Shown piece after piece: positions 27,723-38,826 of a stretch of 64,000 nt of DNA. Below the pieces are notes generated by a model. The model saw nothing but the letters and a program-made list of their open reading frames with translations, had not been told where the DNA came from and ran no database searches. The stretch comes from Pseudomonas tensinigenes. GTDB lineage: Bacteria > Pseudomonadota > Gammaproteobacteria > Pseudomonadales > Pseudomonadaceae. Position 1 is the first letter of the stretch. The number at the start of each line of letters is the position of its first letter. The position numbers and the translations under genes are program-made. The stretch is from positions 672,501 to 736,500 of the forward strand of contig NZ_CP077089.1 in assembly GCF_014268445.2 (NCBI RefSeq), read 5' to 3'.

Positions 27723-30700
27723 ATGAAAGCAGGTCTGTACCAACCAGATGAATTCAAGGATAACTGCGGTTTCGGCCTGATAGCCCATATGCAGGGCGAG
27801 CCCAGTCATACCCTTTTGCAAACGGCCATCGAGGCCCTGACCTGCATGACCCACCGCGGTGGGATTAATGCCGACGGCAAGACCGGTGACGGTTGCGGTC
27901 TGCTGATTCAGAAGCCTGACGCGTTCCTGCGAGCCATTGCCCAGGAAACCTTCAGCGTCGAACTGCCCAAGCAATATGCAGTGGGCATGGTTTTCTTCAA
28001 CCAGGATCCGGTCAAGGCCGAAGCCGCTCGCGAGAACATGAACCGCGAGATCCTCGCTGAAGGTCTGCAACTGATCGGCTGGCGCAAAGTGCCGATCGAC
28101 ACCAGCGTCCTCGGCCGCCTGGCCCTTGAGCGCCTGCCGCAGATCGAGCAGGTGTACATCGGCGGTGAAGGCCTGAGCGATCAGGACATGGCCGTGAAGC
28201 TGTTCAGCGCACGTCGTCGTTCGTCGGTGGCCAATGCCGTCGACTCCGACCACTACATCTGCAGCTTTTCGCACAAAACCATCATCTATAAAGGCCTGAT
28301 GATGCCGGCCGACCTGGCCGCGTTTTATCCAGACCTGAGCGACGAGCGCCTGCAAACCGCGATCTGCGTGTTCCACCAGCGCTTCTCCACCAACACCCTG
28401 CCGAAATGGCCGCTGGCGCAGCCATTCCGCTTCCTCGCCCACAACGGCGAGATCAACACCATCACCGGTAACCGTAACTGGGCGCAGGCCCGTCGGACCA
28501 AGTTCACCAACGATCTGATGGATCTGGAAGAGCTCGGCCCGCTGGTCAACCGTGTCGGTTCCGACTCCTCGAGCATGGACAACATGCTCGAACTGATGGT
28601 CACCGGTGGCATCGACCTGTTCCGTGGCGTGCGGATGATCATTCCGCCGGCGTGGCAGAACGTCGAAACCATGGACCCGGATCTGCGTGCGTTCTACGAG
28701 TACAACTCGATGCACATGGAGCCGTGGGACGGCCCGGCTGGCGTAGTAATGACCGACGGTCGTTACGCGGTGTGCCTGCTCGACCGTAACGGTCTGCGTC
28801 CGGCGCGCTGGGTCACCACCACCAACGGTTTCATTACCCTCGCCTCGGAAATCGGCGTGTGGGACTACAAGCCAGAAGACGTGATTGCCAAAGGCCGTGT
28901 CGGCCCGGGCCAGATCTTCGCGGTGGACACCGAAACCGGGCAGATCCTCGACACCGATGCGATCGACAACCGTCTGAAATCCCGTCATCCGTACAAGCAA
29001 TGGCTGCGCAAGAATGCCCTGCGCATTCAGGCGACCATGGAAGACAACGACCACGGTTCGGCGTTTTACGACGTCGATCAGCTCAAGCAATACATGAAGA
29101 TGTATCAGGTCACGTTCGAAGAGCGTGATCAGGTGCTGCGTCCGCTCGGCGAACAAGGCTACGAAGCCGTGGGCTCGATGGGCGACGACACGCCGATGGC
29201 CGTGCTGTCGCAGCGCGTGCGCACGCCGTACGACTATTTCCGCCAGCAGTTCGCGCAGGTTACCAACCCGCCGATCGACCCGCTGCGTGAAGCGATCGTG
29301 ATGTCGCTGGAAATCTGCCTCGGTGCCGAGCGCAACATTTTCCAGGAGTCGCCGGAACACGCTTCGCGCGTGATCCTCAGCTCGCCGGTCATTTCTCCGG
29401 CCAAGTGGCGCTCGCTGATGAACCTCGACCGCCCGGGTTTCGAGCGGCAGATCATCGATCTCAACTACGACGAAAGCGTCGGCCTCGAAGCGGCGATCCG
29501 CAATGTTGCCGATCAGGCTGAAGAGGCCGTGCGCGCCGGTCGCACCCAAATCGTTCTGAGCGACCGTCATATCGCCCCGGGCAAGCTGCCGATCCACGCC
29601 TCGCTGGCGACCGGTGCCGTGCACCACCGCCTGACCGAAAAAGGTCTGCGTTGCGATTCCAACATCCTCGTTGAAACCGCGACCGCCCGTGACCCGCATC
29701 ACTTTGCGGTGCTGATCGGTTTCGGCGCCTCGGCGGTGTATCCGTTCCTGGCCTACGAAGTGCTGGGCGACCTGATCCGTACCGGTGAAGTGCTGGGCGA
29801 CCTCTATGAGGTGTTCAAGAACTACCGCAAAGGCATCACCAAAGGTCTGCTGAAGATCCTCTCGAAGATGGGCATCTCGACCATCGCTTCGTACCGTGGC
29901 GCTCAGTTGTTCGAAGCCATCGGCCTGTCCGAAGAAGTCTGCGACCTGAGCTTCCGTGGCGTGCCGAGCCGCATCAAGGGTGCGCGTTTCGTCGACATCG
30001 AAGCCGAGCAGAAAGCACTGGCTACCGAAGCCTGGAGTCCGCGCAAGCCGATCCAGCAGGGCGGTCTGCTGAAGTTCGTTCACGGTGGCGAATATCACGC
30101 GTACAACCCGGACGTGGTCAACACTTTGCAAGCCGCTGTGCAGCAGGGCGACTACGCCAAGTTCAAGGAATACACCTCGCTGGTGGACAACCGTCCGGTG
30201 TCGATGATCCGCGACCTGTTCAAGGTCAAGACCCTCGACACGCCGCTGGACATCAGTGAAATCGAGCCGCTGGAATCGGTGCTCAAACGCTTCGACTCCG
30301 CCGGTATCTCGCTGGGCGCACTGTCGCCGGAAGCTCACGAAGCCCTGGCCGAAGCCATGAACCGCCTCGGTGCGCGTTCCAACTCCGGCGAAGGTGGTGA
30401 AGACCCGGCGCGTTACGGCACCATCAAGAGTTCGAAAATCAAGCAGGTTGCCACTGGCCGTTTCGGGGTAACCCCGGAATACCTGGTCAATGCCGAAGTG
30501 CTGCAGATCAAGGTCGCGCAAGGCGCCAAACCGGGCGAGGGCGGGCAACTGCCGGGCGGCAAGGTCAACGGGCTGATCGCCAAGCTGCGTTACGCAGTGC
30601 CGGGCGTAACCCTGATTTCGCCGCCGCCGCACCACGACATCTATTCGATCGAAGACTTGTCGCAGCTGATTTTCGACCTGAAACAAGTCAACCCGAAAGC

Positions 30701-32168
30701 ACTGGTTTCGGTGAAACTGGTGGCTGAAGCGGGCGTCGGCACCATCGCCGCTGGTGTGGCCAAGGCCTATGCGGACTTGATCACCATCTCCGGCTACGAC
30801 GGTGGCACCGGTGCTTCGCCGCTGACTTCGATCAAATACGCTGGCGCACCGTGGGAACTCGGCCTCGCCGAAACCCACCAGACCCTGCGCGGCAACGACC
30901 TGCGCGGCAAAGTCCGGGTGCAGACCGACGGCGGCCTGAAAACCGGCCTCGACGTGATCAAGGCAGCGATTCTCGGCGCCGAAAGCTTCGGCTTCGGTAC
31001 CGCGCCAATGATCGCGCTGGGCTGCAAATACCTGCGTATCTGCCACTTGAACAACTGCGCCACCGGCGTTGCGACGCAGAACGAGAAACTGCGCAAGGAT
31101 CACTACATCGGTACCGTCGACATGGTGGTGAATTTCTTCACCTACGTCGCCGAAGAAACCCGTGAGTGGCTGGCCAAGCTCGGCGTGCGCTCCCTCGAAG
31201 AGCTGATCGGTCGCACCGATCTGCTGGAAATCCTCGAAGGCCAGACCGCCAAGCAAAACCACCTGGACCTGACGCCGCTGTTGGGCAGCGATCACATCCC
31301 GGCGGACAAGCCACAGTTCTGCGGCGTTGAGCGCAACCCGCCGTTCGACCAAGGCCTGCTGGCCGAGAAGATGGTCGAGATGGCCTCGTCGGCGATCAAC
31401 GACATGAGCGGCGCTGAGTTCGATCTGGACATCTGCAACTGCGATCGTTCGATCGGCGCGCGGATCTCCGGCGAAATCGCCCGCAAGCACGGCAACCAGG
31501 GCATGGCGAAAGCGCCAATCACCTTCCGCTTCAAAGGCACTGCCGGTCAGAGCTTCGGCGTGTGGAACGCTGGCGGTCTGAACATGTACCTCGAAGGCGA
31601 CGCCAACGACTACGTCGGCAAAGGCATGACCGGTGGCAAGCTGACCATCGTGCCGCCGAAGGGCAGCGTTTACAAAACTCAGGACAGCGCCATCATCGGC
31701 AACACCTGCCTGTACGGCGCCACGGGCGGCAAGTTGTTCGCCGCCGGCACCGCAGGCGAGCGTTTCGCCGTGCGCAACTCCGGTGCCCACACGGTTGTGG
31801 AAGGCACTGGCGATCACTGCTGTGAGTACATGACCGGTGGTTTCGTCTGCGTTCTGGGCAAGACCGGTTACAACTTCGGCTCTGGCATGACCGGTGGTTT
31901 CGCCTACGTGCTCGACCAGGACAACACCTTCGTTGACCGGGTCAACCACGAACTGGTGGAAATCCAGCGGATCAGCGGCGAGGCGATGGAAGCCTATCGC
32001 AGCCACCTGCAAAACGTGCTGAACGAGTACGTCGCGGAAACCGACAGCGAGTGGGGTCGTGAACTCGCCGAAAACCTCGATGACTACCTGCGCCGTTTCT
32101 GGCTGGTCAAACCGAAGGCGGCGAGTTTGAAATCTCTGCTCTCCAGTACTCGTGCGAGTCCGCAATAA
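27723..32168 (+). CDS. gltB: Glutamate synthase (NADPH), large subunit
   Basis: The 1481-residue subunit makes glutamate from glutamine and 2-oxoglutarate. A short propeptide [14 protein letters not shown] precedes the catalytic Cys15 (CGFG) of the class II glutamine amidotransferase domain (about 15-430). A central domain follows, then the FMN-binding TIM barrel with [12 protein letters not shown] and [15 protein letters not shown]. The 3Fe-4S cysteines lie in [13 protein letters not shown] and the C-terminal beta-helix domain has [13 protein letters not shown]. The ATG at 27723 was chosen over a GTG two codons earlier because it gives the processed form. gltD follows. Confidence 0.98.
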   Translation: MKAGLYQPDEFKDNCGFGLIAHMQGEPSHTLLQTAIEALTCMTHRGGINADGKTGDGCGLLIQKPDAFLRAIAQETFSVELPKQYAVGMVFFNQDPVKAEAARENMNREILAEGLQLIGWRKVPIDTSVLGRLALERLPQIEQVYIGGEGLSDQDMAVKLFSARRRSSVANAVDSDHYICSFSHKTIIYKGLMMPADLAAFYPDLSDERLQTAICVFHQRFSTNTLPKWPLAQPFRFLAHNGEINTITGNRNWAQARRTKFTNDLMDLEELGPLVNRVGSDSSSMDNMLELMVTGGIDLFRGVRMIIPPAWQNVETMDPDLRAFYEYNSMHMEPWDGPAGVVMTDGRYAVCLLDRNGLRPARWVTTTNGFITLASEIGVWDYKPEDVIAKGRVGPGQIFAVDTETGQILDTDAIDNRLKSRHPYKQWLRKNALRIQATMEDNDHGSAFYDVDQLKQYMKMYQVTFEERDQVLRPLGEQGYEAVGSMGDDTPMAVLSQRVRTPYDYFRQQFAQVTNPPIDPLREAIVMSLEICLGAERNIFQESPEHASRVILSSPVISPAKWRSLMNLDRPGFERQIIDLNYDESVGLEAAIRNVADQAEEAVRAGRTQIVLSDRHIAPGKLPIHASLATGAVHHRLTEKGLRCDSNILVETATARDPHHFAVLIGFGASAVYPFLAYEVLGDLIRTGEVLGDLYEVFKNYRKGITKGLLKILSKMGISTIASYRGAQLFEAIGLSEEVCDLSFRGVPSRIKGARFVDIEAEQKALATEAWSPRKPIQQGGLLKFVHGGEYHAYNPDVVNTLQAAVQQGDYAKFKEYTSLVDNRPVSMIRDLFKVKTLDTPLDISEIEPLESVLKRFDSAGISLGALSPEAHEALAEAMNRLGARSNSGEGGEDPARYGTIKSSKIKQVATGRFGVTPEYLVNAEVLQIKVAQGAKPGEGGQLPGGKVNGLIAKLRYAVPGVTLISPPPHHDIYSIEDLSQLIFDLKQVNPKALVSVKLVAEAGVGTIAAGVAKAYADLITISGYDGGTGASPLTSIKYAGAPWELGLAETHQTLRGNDLRGKVRVQTDGGLKTGLDVIKAAILGAESFGFGTAPMIALGCKYLRICHLNNCATGVATQNEKLRKDHYIGTVDMVVNFFTYVAEETREWLAKLGVRSLEELIGRTDLLEILEGQTAKQNHLDLTPLLGSDHIPADKPQFCGVERNPPFDQGLLAEKMVEMASSAINDMSGAEFDLDICNCDRSIGARISGEIARKHGNQGMAKAPITFRFKGTAGQSFGVWNAGGLNMYLEGDANDYVGKGMTGGKLTIVPPKGSVYKTQDSAIIGNTCLYGATGGKLFAAGTAGERFAVRNSGAHTVVEGTGDHCCEYMTGGFVCVLGKTGYNFGSGMTGGFAYVLDQDNTFVDRVNHELVEIQRISGEAMEAYRSHLQNVLNEYVAETDSEWGRELAENLDDYLRRFWLVKPKAASLKSLLSSTRASPQ

Positions 32169-32171
32169 CGG

Positions 32172-32276
32172 CGCAGCTGCAAGCCACTGGCTTCAAGCGG
32201 CAAGCTGGAGCCAGTGCGCGCTGTAACGGACTAATGTGATTTTCTTGCAGCTTGAAGCTTGTAGCTTGGAGCTGTC
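32172..32276. repeat. AGCTTGCAGCTT-type palindromic repeat, copy 3
   Basis: GCAGCTGCAAGCC and CTTCAAGCGGCAAGCTGG are followed by CTTGCAGCTTGAAGCTTGTA. The repeat lies within the gltB-gltD spacer, so it should form a hairpin in the gltBD transcript. Confidence 0.7.
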
Positions 32277-32282
32277 GTGTAA

Positions 32283-33713
<1,431 letters not shown>

Positions 33714-33743
33714 TTACATTTCAAGCTGAAGTGCGATCAAAAA

Positions 33744-33834
33744 TGTGGGAGCGAGCCTGCTCGCGAAAGCGGTCTGTCAGCCAACTTAAATGTTGGATGT
33801 GCCGGCCTCTTCGCGAGCAGGCTCGCTCCCACAG
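33744..33834. repeat. REP pair (REPIN), arms inward
   Basis: TGTGGGAGCGAGCCTGCTCG and its complement (33810-33833) flank about 42 bases. It lies between gltD and hemE, about 130 bases before hemE. Confidence 0.9.
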
Positions 33835-33965
33835 TTGTTTTTGGGGGCTGCAAATTCTGCATTCCAGCGCAATAAATTGACCCGATAGACAAAAGGCTGA
33901 CCTGCATCCGTGCCTTTTGCGTCGCGCTCTGAGAAAATGCCCGCACTTTTTTTCCGGATGCCGAC

Positions 33966-35033
33966 ATGACTGCCCTGAAGAACGACCGTTTCCTCCGCGC
34001 CCTGCTCAAGCAACCCGTTGACGTCACCCCGGTGTGGATGATGCGCCAGGCCGGCCGCTACCTGCCGGAATACCGCGCCAGCCGCGCCCAGGCCGGTGAT
34101 TTCATGAGCCTGTGCATGAATCCGGAATTCGCCTGCGAAGTCACCATGCAACCGCTCGACCGCTATCCACAACTGGACGCGGCGATCCTGTTTTCCGACA
34201 TCCTCACCATCCCCGATGCCATGGGCCAGGGCCTGTACTTCGAGACCGGTGAAGGTCCGCGCTTCAAGAAAGTCGTCAGCACCCTCGCCGACATCGAAGC
34301 CCTGCCGATCCCGGATCCGCACAAAGACCTCGGCTACGTGATGGACGCAGTCAGCACCATCCGTCGCGAACTGAACGGTCGCGTGCCGCTGATCGGTTTC
34401 TCCGGCAGCCCTTGGACCCTGGCGACCTACATGGTTGAAGGCGGTTCGTCGAAAGACTTCCGCAAGACCAAAGCGATGCTCTACGACAACCCGCAAGCCA
34501 TGCACCTGCTGCTGGATAAACTGGCGCAGTCGGTGACCTCGTACCTCAACGGCCAGATCATGGCTGGCGCGCAAGCGGTGCAGATTTTCGACACCTGGGG
34601 CGGCAACCTGTCGGCGGCGGCGTATCAGGAGTTCTCGCTGGCTTACATGAAGAAAATCGTCAGCGGCCTGATCCGCGAACACGACGGGCGCAAAGTACCG
34701 GTGATCCTCTTCACCAAAAACGGCGGCCTGTGGCTGGAAAGCATCGCCGACGCTGGCGCGGATGCACTGGGCCTGGACTGGACCTGCGACATCGGCAACG
34801 CCCGCGCCCGTGTTGGCGATAAAGTGGCGCTGCAAGGCAACATGGACCCGACCGTGCTCTACGCCAAACCGGAAGCGATCCGCACTGAAGTCGGGCGCAT
34901 TCTGGCCAGCTACGGCAAAGGCAGCGGTCACGTATTCAACCTTGGCCATGGCATCACGCCCGAGGTTGATCCGGAGCACGCCGGTGCATTCCTGCGCGCG
35001 GTGCATGAGTTGTCGGCGCAGTATCACGAGTGA
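33966..35033 (+). CDS. hemE: Uroporphyrinogen decarboxylase
   Basis: The 355-residue haem-pathway enzyme removes four carboxyl groups from uroporphyrinogen III. Family signatures are [16 protein letters not shown] near the N-terminus, the catalytic Asp in [29 protein letters not shown] and the C-terminal [15 protein letters not shown]. It is followed by a strong terminator. gltB-gltD-hemE is the usual order in pseudomonads, but the REP-filled spacer suggests hemE has its own promoter. Confidence 0.98.
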   Translation: MTALKNDRFLRALLKQPVDVTPVWMMRQAGRYLPEYRASRAQAGDFMSLCMNPEFACEVTMQPLDRYPQLDAAILFSDILTIPDAMGQGLYFETGEGPRFKKVVSTLADIEALPIPDPHKDLGYVMDAVSTIRRELNGRVPLIGFSGSPWTLATYMVEGGSSKDFRKTKAMLYDNPQAMHLLLDKLAQSVTSYLNGQIMAGAQAVQIFDTWGGNLSAAAYQEFSLAYMKKIVSGLIREHDGRKVPVILFTKNGGLWLESIADAGADALGLDWTCDIGNARARVGDKVALQGNMDPTVLYAKPEAIRTEVGRILASYGKGSGHVFNLGHGITPEVDPEHAGAFLRAVHELSAQYHE

Positions 35034-35061
35034 CCGACGCCCAGCTCTAAATTCTGCAAAA

Positions 35062-35093
35062 CAAAAACGCCCGGCTTATGCCGGGCGTTTTTG
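35062..35093 (+). terminator. Rho-independent terminator after hemE
   Basis: AAAAACGCCCGGC-TTAT-GCCGGGCGTTTTT is a perfect stem with a T run, about 30 bases after the stop. Confidence 0.9.
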
Positions 35094-35124
35094 TTTCCAC
35101 GATTCAATGTCGGACACAGATCAA

Positions 35125-35215
35125 CTGTGGGAGCGAGCCTGCTCGCGAAAGCGGTGGATCAGCAAACTTTGCATCAACTGACAAAACGTCTTCGCGAGCA
35201 GGCTCGCTCCCACAT
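35125..35215. repeat. REP pair (REPIN), arms inward
   Basis: TGTGGGAGCGAGCCTGCTCG and its complement (35191-35214) surround about 43 bases. It lies between convergent hemE and the MFS gene. Confidence 0.9.
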
Positions 35216-35225
35216 GGGTTTTGTC

Positions 35226-36500
35226 TCAGGCTTTGACACCCTGCAGCGGCGGTAATTTCGCCAGCTTCAACGCCACCAACAGCGCCACCAGCAACAGCGC
35301 GCCGATGAACAAGCCAATCCCGTTCCATCCGCCCAAGTGCCAGAACACCCCGCCTGCCGTGCCGGCAATGCTCGACCCGGCGTAATAGCTGAACAGATAC
35401 AACGACGACGCTTGCCCCTTGGCCTTGATCGCGCGGCGGCCGATCCAGCTACTCGCCACCGAATGCGCGCCAAAGAAACCAAAGGTGAAAATCAGCATGC
35501 CGACGATCACCAGTAGCAGCGGCGTAAACATCGTCAACGCAAGGCCGGCAAACATCAGCGCAATGGTCGCCCACAACACTTTGCGTCGCCCCAGTTTGTC
35601 CGCCAGCGAACCGATCTTCGCCGAGCTGTAGATCCCCGACAGATACACCACCGACAGCAGACCCACGAATACCTGATCAAGGTTGTACGGCGCCGCCAGT
35701 AAGCGATAACCGATGTAGTTGAACAGGGTGACGAATGCACCCATCAGCACGAATGCCTCCAGAAACAGCAACGGCAGACCGGCATCGCGAAAGTGCATGG
35801 TAAAGCCGTCGAGCAAACTGCGCGGGTGCAGCGAGCGTGAGCGGAAGTTGCGCGACTCGGGGAGGATCTTCCAGAACACCGCTGCGGCAATCATCGCCAG
35901 ACCACCGATCACCAGCATCGCCGTGTGCCAGCTGACGAAGTCGATCAACACGCCGGTGATCAAGCGCCCGCTCATCCCGCCAATCGCGTTGCCGCCGATG
36001 TACAAACCCATCGCCAGGCCAATGTGTTGCGGGTGAATTTCTTCACTCAGATAGGTCATCGCCACCGCTGCCAGACCGCTCAGCGACAGCCCGATCAGCG
36101 CACGCATGATCAGCACGCCTTCCCAACTCGGCATCATTGCACTGGCCATGGTGCACAGCGCCGCTGCGAACAGCGCAGTCACCATCACCGGTTTGCGCCC
36201 GACCCGATCGGAAATCGGCCCGGTGATCAGCAGGCCGATGGCGAGCATGCCGGTGGCCACCGAGAGGATCAGGCTGCTTTGCGCCGCGTTGATTCCGTAC
36301 TCGTGGGACAGCAGCGGCATCATCGGCTGCACGCAATACAGCAGGGCAAACGTCGCGAAGCCGCCGCTAAACAGCGCCAGCACCGTGCGCATGAACATCG
36401 GCGTGCCTTTTTCGATGTAGATCTCTTGTAGCTCGGCGACGACATCGTCCGCCGCAGCAGGCGGGACTTCATGGGCAAGGGGTGCGACAGCAGTTTTCAC
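35226..36500 (-). CDS. MFS transporter (YnfM-like drug/arabinose-efflux type)
   Basis: The 424-residue protein has about 12 membrane helices. The MFS motif A (GPISDRVGRKPVMV) lies between helices 2 and 3 and a second copy (GSLADKLGRRKVLW) between helices 8 and 9. The start is the GTG at 36500, giving MKTAVAPLAHEVP, with GAGG nine bases upstream. An ATG 15 codons earlier has no support. It is divergent from a LysR regulator, so it is probably induced by that regulator's ligand. The substrate is unknown. Confidence 0.88.
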   Translation of the reverse strand: MKTAVAPLAHEVPPAAADDVVAELQEIYIEKGTPMFMRTVLALFSGGFATFALLYCVQPMMPLLSHEYGINAAQSSLILSVATGMLAIGLLITGPISDRVGRKPVMVTALFAAALCTMASAMMPSWEGVLIMRALIGLSLSGLAAVAMTYLSEEIHPQHIGLAMGLYIGGNAIGGMSGRLITGVLIDFVSWHTAMLVIGGLAMIAAAVFWKILPESRNFRSRSLHPRSLLDGFTMHFRDAGLPLLFLEAFVLMGAFVTLFNYIGYRLLAAPYNLDQVFVGLLSVVYLSGIYSSAKIGSLADKLGRRKVLWATIALMFAGLALTMFTPLLLVIVGMLIFTFGFFGAHSVASSWIGRRAIKAKGQASSLYLFSYYAGSSIAGTAGGVFWHLGGWNGIGLFIGALLLVALLVALKLAKLPPLQGVKA

Positions 36501-36567
36501 TTCAGACCTCGGAGGGCACGGCCAGGCAGGCAATGAAAAAATCATATAGCTGGCTAATGTTTCTATC

Positions 36568-36577
36568 CAATATATTG
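36568..36577. promoter_or_regulatory. Palindrome in the MFS-lysR divergent spacer
   Basis: CAATATATTG is a perfect 10-base palindrome in an AT-rich stretch. It lies within the larger dyad CTATC (36563-36567) / GATAG (36590-36594). It may be the LysR-type binding site controlling both genes. Confidence 0.35.
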
Positions 36578-36618
36578 TTCGACCTGTTTGATAGCTTTAA
36601 CGACCTAATGGGGTTTCC

Positions 36619-37521
36619 ATGGAATTGCGTCATCTGCGCTACTTCATCGCCGTCGCCGAAGAACTGCACTTTGGCCGCGCCGCACAGGTGCTGGGTATCT
36701 CGCAGCCGCCGCTGAGCCAGCAGATTCAGGCGCTGGAACAGGAAGTCGGCGCGCGGCTCTTCGAACGGACCAATCGTCGGGTCGAGTTGAGCGAGGCTGG
36801 TCGATTGTTCCTCGAAGAGGCGCGCTTGGTGCTGGCGCAGGTTGATAAAGCAGCGGACGTCGCCCGGCGTGCGCAGCTCGGTGAATTGGGCGAGTTGAAG
36901 ATTGGTTTCACCTCGTCGGCGCCGTTCAACTCGACCATTCCGCAGGCGATCTTTTCCTTTCGTCAGCGTTTTCCGGCGGTGCATCTCAACTTGCGTGAGA
37001 TGAGCAGTACCCAAGTCGCTGAGGGCCTGGTGGATGAGTCAATCGAGGTCGGCATCATGCGCCCGCTGGGTTTGCCCGATTCGCTGAGTGTGGTTGAGTT
37101 GATGCGCGAGCCGCTGGTCGCCGTGCTCGGTTCCAAGCATCCATTGGCGCAGGGCAGTGAAGAAGGCCTGTTCCTCTCGGCCCTGGCACTGGAGCCGTTT
37201 GTGTTCTTTCCGCGCAGCTACGGCAGCGGGCTGTATGCGCAATTGCTGAGTCTGGCGCGCGATGCCGGGTTCAGCCCGCACTTCGCCCAAGAGGCGGGAG
37301 AGGCAATGACCATCATTGGTCTGGTCGCAGCGGGGCTTGGAGTTTCGGTGCTGCCGGCGTCTTATCAGCGGATGCGCATCGACGGCGTGGTCTACCGGCC
37401 GTTGCTTGATCCGGAAGCGGTGTCGGCGGTGTGGCTGGTGCAGCGCAAGGATCAGAAATCGCCGATGGCCAAGGCGTTTGTCGACCTGCTCACGCGCAAG
37501 GTTGAACCTTCAAAGGCGTGA
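36619..37521 (+). CDS. LysR-family transcriptional regulator
   Basis: The 300-residue regulator has an N-terminal winged helix-turn-helix (residues 1-60, MELRHLRYFIAVAEELHFGRAA, SQPPLSQQIQALE) and a linker helix. The periplasmic-binding-like effector domain runs from about 90 to 295 and starts LKIGFTSSAPFNSTIP. It resembles the BenM/CatM-like subgroup that binds small acids. It is divergent from the MFS exporter, which is the obvious target, and probably represses itself. Confidence 0.9.
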   Translation: MELRHLRYFIAVAEELHFGRAAQVLGISQPPLSQQIQALEQEVGARLFERTNRRVELSEAGRLFLEEARLVLAQVDKAADVARRAQLGELGELKIGFTSSAPFNSTIPQAIFSFRQRFPAVHLNLREMSSTQVAEGLVDESIEVGIMRPLGLPDSLSVVELMREPLVAVLGSKHPLAQGSEEGLFLSALALEPFVFFPRSYGSGLYAQLLSLARDAGFSPHFAQEAGEAMTIIGLVAAGLGVSVLPASYQRMRIDGVVYRPLLDPEAVSAVWLVQRKDQKSPMAKAFVDLLTRKVEPSKA

Positions 37522-37537
37522 TTGCTGCGCAATCAAA

Positions 37538-37604
37538 TCGCGAGCAGGCTCGCTCCCACAGGGGAACGCATTCCAAGGTGGGAGCGAGCCTGCTCGCGAA
37601 GGCG
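37538..37604. repeat. REP pair (REPIN), arms outward
   Basis: TCGCGAGCAGGCTCGCTCCC and, after about 17 bases, GGTGGGAGCGAGCCTGCTCG lie between convergent lysR and the small exported-protein gene. Confidence 0.9.
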
Positions 37605-37625
37605 TCGGCCCAAACATCACCGATT

Positions 37626-38063
37626 TCAGGGCAACCGCACCAAATCCCCCCTCAACGCCACCCGCGTGACAAAAATCCCCGCCCGGCACTCGTACGTATT
37701 CAAATCCTTGCGCACATGCTGGTCGTAATAGCTGACGATATTGACCACCGCATTCGCCCCGACCCGCTTGGCATCGGCCTGCAACTTGATCAGATTCGAC
37801 TGCAACACCCACTCGCAGGAGTTGTGGTCACTCTTGTTGAAGCCGTTGGTCTTCAAATCACTGACCACTCCACGGCGCAATAACTGCTGAGTCCCCTGCG
37901 GCCCATTACCGAGCAGATAGAACTTCACACTGCCATCCAGCCGTCCGGCGCGAATCGCGTCCGACAGCACGGTTTCGAAGGGCATGTACATGAGATTGGT
38001 GGCGTGGCTGGCGCTGGGCAGTAGCGTGAAAAACGCAGCGGCGATCAGGGCTTTCACTTGCAT
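37626..38063 (-). CDS. Small exported protein, unknown domain shared with the lipoprotein at 38827-39630
   Basis: The product has 145 residues with a signal peptide MQVKALIAAAFFTLLPSASHA. The mature protein carries blocks LDGSVKFYLLG, KTNGFNKSD, an SCEWVLQS cysteine, ANAVVNIVSYY and YECRAGIFVTRVALRGDL. The same blocks form the C-terminal half of the lipoprotein on the other side of the toxin-antitoxin genes, so the two are tandem paralogues. The start at 38063 has AAGGAG six bases upstream; an ATG two codons earlier would abut that site. Such proteins are sometimes labelled excinuclease subunits in databases, which the sequence does not support. Confidence 0.8.
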   Translation of the reverse strand: MQVKALIAAAFFTLLPSASHATNLMYMPFETVLSDAIRAGRLDGSVKFYLLGNGPQGTQQLLRRGVVSDLKTNGFNKSDHNSCEWVLQSNLIKLQADAKRVGANAVVNIVSYYDQHVRKDLNTYECRAGIFVTRVALRGDLVRLP

Positions 38064-38152
38064 GGTCATCTCCTTGACGTAGCGATGAACATTCGCTGAT
38101 TCAAAGAGTGTAGACACCGTGCATCTGCTACAGAGAAAACAGTGTGGAGTAT

Positions 38153-38172
38153 GTGTAGCTCAAGGGCTACAC
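38153..38172. promoter_or_regulatory. Candidate operator of the toxin-antitoxin pair
   Basis: GTGTAGC (38153-38159) and GCTACAC (38166-38172) are a perfect 7-base dyad ending eight bases before the toxin ATG. A related near-palindrome GTGTAGACAC lies at 38108-38117. The antitoxin probably binds here to autoregulate. Confidence 0.5.
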
Positions 38173-38179
38173 TTCAGCC

Positions 38180-38485
38180 ATGACTGAGATTCTTCGAAGT
38201 TCTACATTTTCCAACTGGCTTTTAAAGTTGGCTGATAGTCGCGCCAGGATGCGTATTCAGGTGCGAATTGATCGTATGGCTGACGGAAATTTTGGCGATG
38301 TCAAAGCCATCGGTGAAGGGCTCAGCGAAGTCAGAATTGACTATGGCCCCGGATATCGAGTCTATTTCATGCAACAAGGTCGGCAAGTGGTCATCCTCCT
38401 TTGCGGCGGAGACAAGAGCAGCCAACCCCGAGACATCAAGCAAGCCAGGCTCATCGCGGAGTCCTGGCAGGAGCAAAACCCATGA
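38180..38485 (+). CDS. Type II toxin, RelE/HigB superfamily (Gp49-like)
   Basis: The 101-residue protein has the family pattern: RxRIQVRIDRMADGNFGDVK, then LSEVRIDYGPGYRVYFMQQG and the near-C-terminal LLCGGDKSSQPRDI. Members are ribosome-dependent or free mRNA interferases. The gene comes before its antitoxin, as in higBA-type loci, and its stop overlaps the antitoxin ATG by four bases. It is less GC-rich than the flanking genes, consistent with acquisition. Confidence 0.9.
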   Translation: MTEILRSSTFSNWLLKLADSRARMRIQVRIDRMADGNFGDVKAIGEGLSEVRIDYGPGYRVYFMQQGRQVVILLCGGDKSSQPRDIKQARLIAESWQEQNP

Positions 38486-38769
38486 CCGAAAAATTCACTC
38501 GTTGGGACTCAGCCGAGTACCTCAAGACAGAAGAGGACATGGCTAACTATCTGGACGCCTGCATGGAGGAGGCTGGAGATGACCCGGCTTTTATCGCCAA
38601 GGCACTTGGCACCATAGCGAGAGCGCGAGGCATGACTCAGGTCGCACGTGACGCAGGGTTGTCCCGAGAGAGCCTCTACCGCGCACTATCAGGTGAAGGA
38701 AACCCCGAGTTCGGAACAATCCTGAAAGTGGTGAAGGCGTTAGGGTTGAAGTTACACGCCAGTACTTGA
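38482..38769 (+). CDS. Antitoxin of the HigA-like putative addiction module family
   Basis: The 95-residue protein starts MTEKFTRWDSAEYLKTEEDMANYLDACMEE, the toxin-binding part. It ends with an Xre-type helix-turn-helix (IARARGMTQVARDAGLSRESLYRALSGEGNPEFGTILKVV). The ATG at 38482 lies in the toxin's last codons, so translation is coupled. An earlier in-frame ATG at 38401 would lie wholly inside the toxin gene and is not credible. Confidence 0.9.
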   Translation: MTEKFTRWDSAEYLKTEEDMANYLDACMEEAGDDPAFIAKALGTIARARGMTQVARDAGLSRESLYRALSGEGNPEFGTILKVVKALGLKLHAST

Positions 38770-38781
38770 TCCGGGCTGAAT

Positions 38782-38811
38782 GACAAAGGGCGCCGAATGG
38801 CGCCCTTTGTC
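38782..38811. terminator. Perfect hairpin between convergent antitoxin and lipoprotein genes
   Basis: GACAAAGGGCGCC-GAAT-GGCGCCCTTTGTC has a 13-base perfect stem with a 4-base loop. It lies 13 bases after the antitoxin stop and 15 after the lipoprotein stop. T runs are short on both sides, so it probably terminates both ways with moderate strength. Confidence 0.75.
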
Positions 38812-38826
38812 GTTTCTACAATCCCA

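Noticed and set aside
27633..32165. Open frame of 1510 codons on the minus strand opposite gltB
   Set aside because: It mirrors gltB codon structure, has low-complexity composition rich in His, Gln, Val and Asp, matches no family and has no start signal. It is a high-GC shadow frame.
37626..38117. Annotation of the small exported protein as an excinuclease subunit
   Set aside because: It has a signal peptide and none of the ATPase motifs of UvrA. The label sometimes seen for this family is not supported.
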